This document shows, in pieces, positions 63,450 to 64,000 of a stretch of DNA of 64,000 bases (position 1 is its first letter; every line of letters starts with the position of its first letter). The DNA is taken from contig NZ_PZJX01000005.1 in the NCBI RefSeq assembly GCF_003034915.1, positions 162,607 to 226,606 on the forward strand. Direction: 5' to 3'. The position numbers were made by a program, and so were the translations under genes. The notes under the pieces were generated by a model. That model saw only the letters and a list, made by a program, of their open reading frames with translations. It ran no database searches and was not told where the DNA came from. Origin of the DNA: Mesorhizobium helmanticense (GTDB lineage: Bacteria; Pseudomonadota; Alphaproteobacteria; Rhizobiales; Rhizobiaceae).

Positions 63450-64000
63450 ATGAAAAAACTGCTAATTGCCCTGATGACGACGACGGCCGCGTTGTCATTG
63501 GCGGCGACCGCCGAAGCCCAGGAAAAGCTGAAGGCGTGCTGGGTCTATACCGGCCCGATCGGCGATTTCGGCTATTCCTACCAGCATGACCAGGGCCGTC
63601 TGGAGGTGGAGAAGGCACTCGGCGACAAGGTCGAGACCGCCTATCTCGAGAATGTCTCCGAAGGCCCCGACGCCGACCGCGCCTTCGAGCGCCTGGCTCG
63701 CGAAGGCTGCAAGATCATCTTCGGCACCTCCTTCGGCTTCATGGACCCGGAGGTGAAAGTCGCCAAGAAATTCCCCAAGGTGATGTTCGAGCATGCCACC
63801 GGCTACAAGACGGCGGACAATCTCGGCATCTACAATGCGCGTTTCTATGAAGGCCGCTACGTGCTCGGCCAGATCGCGGCCAAGGAATCGAAGGCCGGCG
63901 TGGCCGGCTACATCGTTTCCTTCCCGATTCCCGAAGTGGTGATGGGCATCAATTCCTTCATGCTCGGCGCGCAGTCGATCAACCCGAACTTCAAGGCCAA
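63450..64000 (+). CDS. BMP-family (PnrA-like) substrate-binding protein, cut by window end
   Basis: The ATG at 63450 follows GAGAGGTA. The N-terminus MKKLLIALMTTTAALSLA is a signal peptide (cleavage near AEAQE, so a type I peptide and not a lipoprotein). The mature part shows WVYTGPIGDFGYSYQHDQG, ERLAREGCKIIFGTSFGFMD, and NARFYEGRYVLGQIAA, as in BMP-family nucleoside binders. The frame is open through 64000; the C-terminal half is outside the window. Confidence 0.92.
   Translation, partial: MKKLLIALMTTTAALSLAATAEAQEKLKACWVYTGPIGDFGYSYQHDQGRLEVEKALGDKVETAYLENVSEGPDADRAFERLAREGCKIIFGTSFGFMDPEVKVAKKFPKVMFEHATGYKTADNLGIYNARFYEGRYVLGQIAAKESKAGVAGYIVSFPIPEVVMGINSFMLGAQSINPNFKA

Noticed and set aside
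1..64000. CRISPR arrays, prophage structural genes and toxin-antitoxin pairs
   Set aside because: No regularly spaced repeats, phage structural proteins or paired small toxin/antitoxin genes were seen.

Overview
The window looks like chromosome from an alphaproteobacterium of the order Hyphomicrobiales, most likely Mesorhizobium or a close relative. This rests on family content and base composition (GC-rich, strong third-position bias), not on a database match. Pointers are phosphatidylcholine synthase, an IalB-family protein, a BacA/BclA-like peptide transporter, HspQ, the aspartic protease next to a DUF1289 protein, and a cyclase-TPR protein.

Bases 1-10600 look accessory. The left edge holds a small, probably biosynthetic, operon on the minus strand: a stand-alone adenylation-carrier-thioesterase protein, an ammonia-type NAD synthetase homologue, and the first 49 codons of a glutamine-dependent asparagine synthetase cut by the window edge. 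Two small proteins follow, then a yhiI-rbbA-yhhJ export operon with a FixK/FNR-like box upstream. The segment ends in a scar (9880-10585) made of an IS630-type transposase fragment and a frameshifted tyrosine integrase, directly against the 5' end of dusA, a known island integration target.

Bases 10608-35330 are mostly ordinary chromosome: dusA, a periplasmic-type protease, cobT, a membrane histidine kinase, a nuclease, GST, a uracil-DNA glycosylase, an Lrp regulator, an AlkD-like repair protein, an amino-acid ABC importer without its ATPase, molybdenum-cofactor genes (mobA, mobB, moaA), small exported proteins, MarR/hydrolase and TetR/SDR divergent pairs with clear operators, rhodanese, and a large L,D-transpeptidase.

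Bases 35892-42880 are the most unusual part. A class III cyclase-TPR protein is followed by a 1419-residue protein that fuses a cytochrome P450, two transmembrane helices and a DyP-type peroxidase, and then by a convergent Crp/Fnr regulator. I read this as a possible cyclic-nucleotide-linked locus for a membrane-bound double-heme oxidant enzyme.

Bases 43299-64000 hold tRNA-Val(CAC), gph, rpiA, a DUF2059 protein, gor, mgtE with a structured leader, a BclA/YddA-like ABC exporter or importer, a DsbA-family protein, a YejA-like binding protein, an IalB-family protein, hspQ, an AEC carrier, a UbiH-like hydroxylase, pcs, a quinone reductase, and a BMP-family nucleoside-type ABC operon that runs off the right edge.
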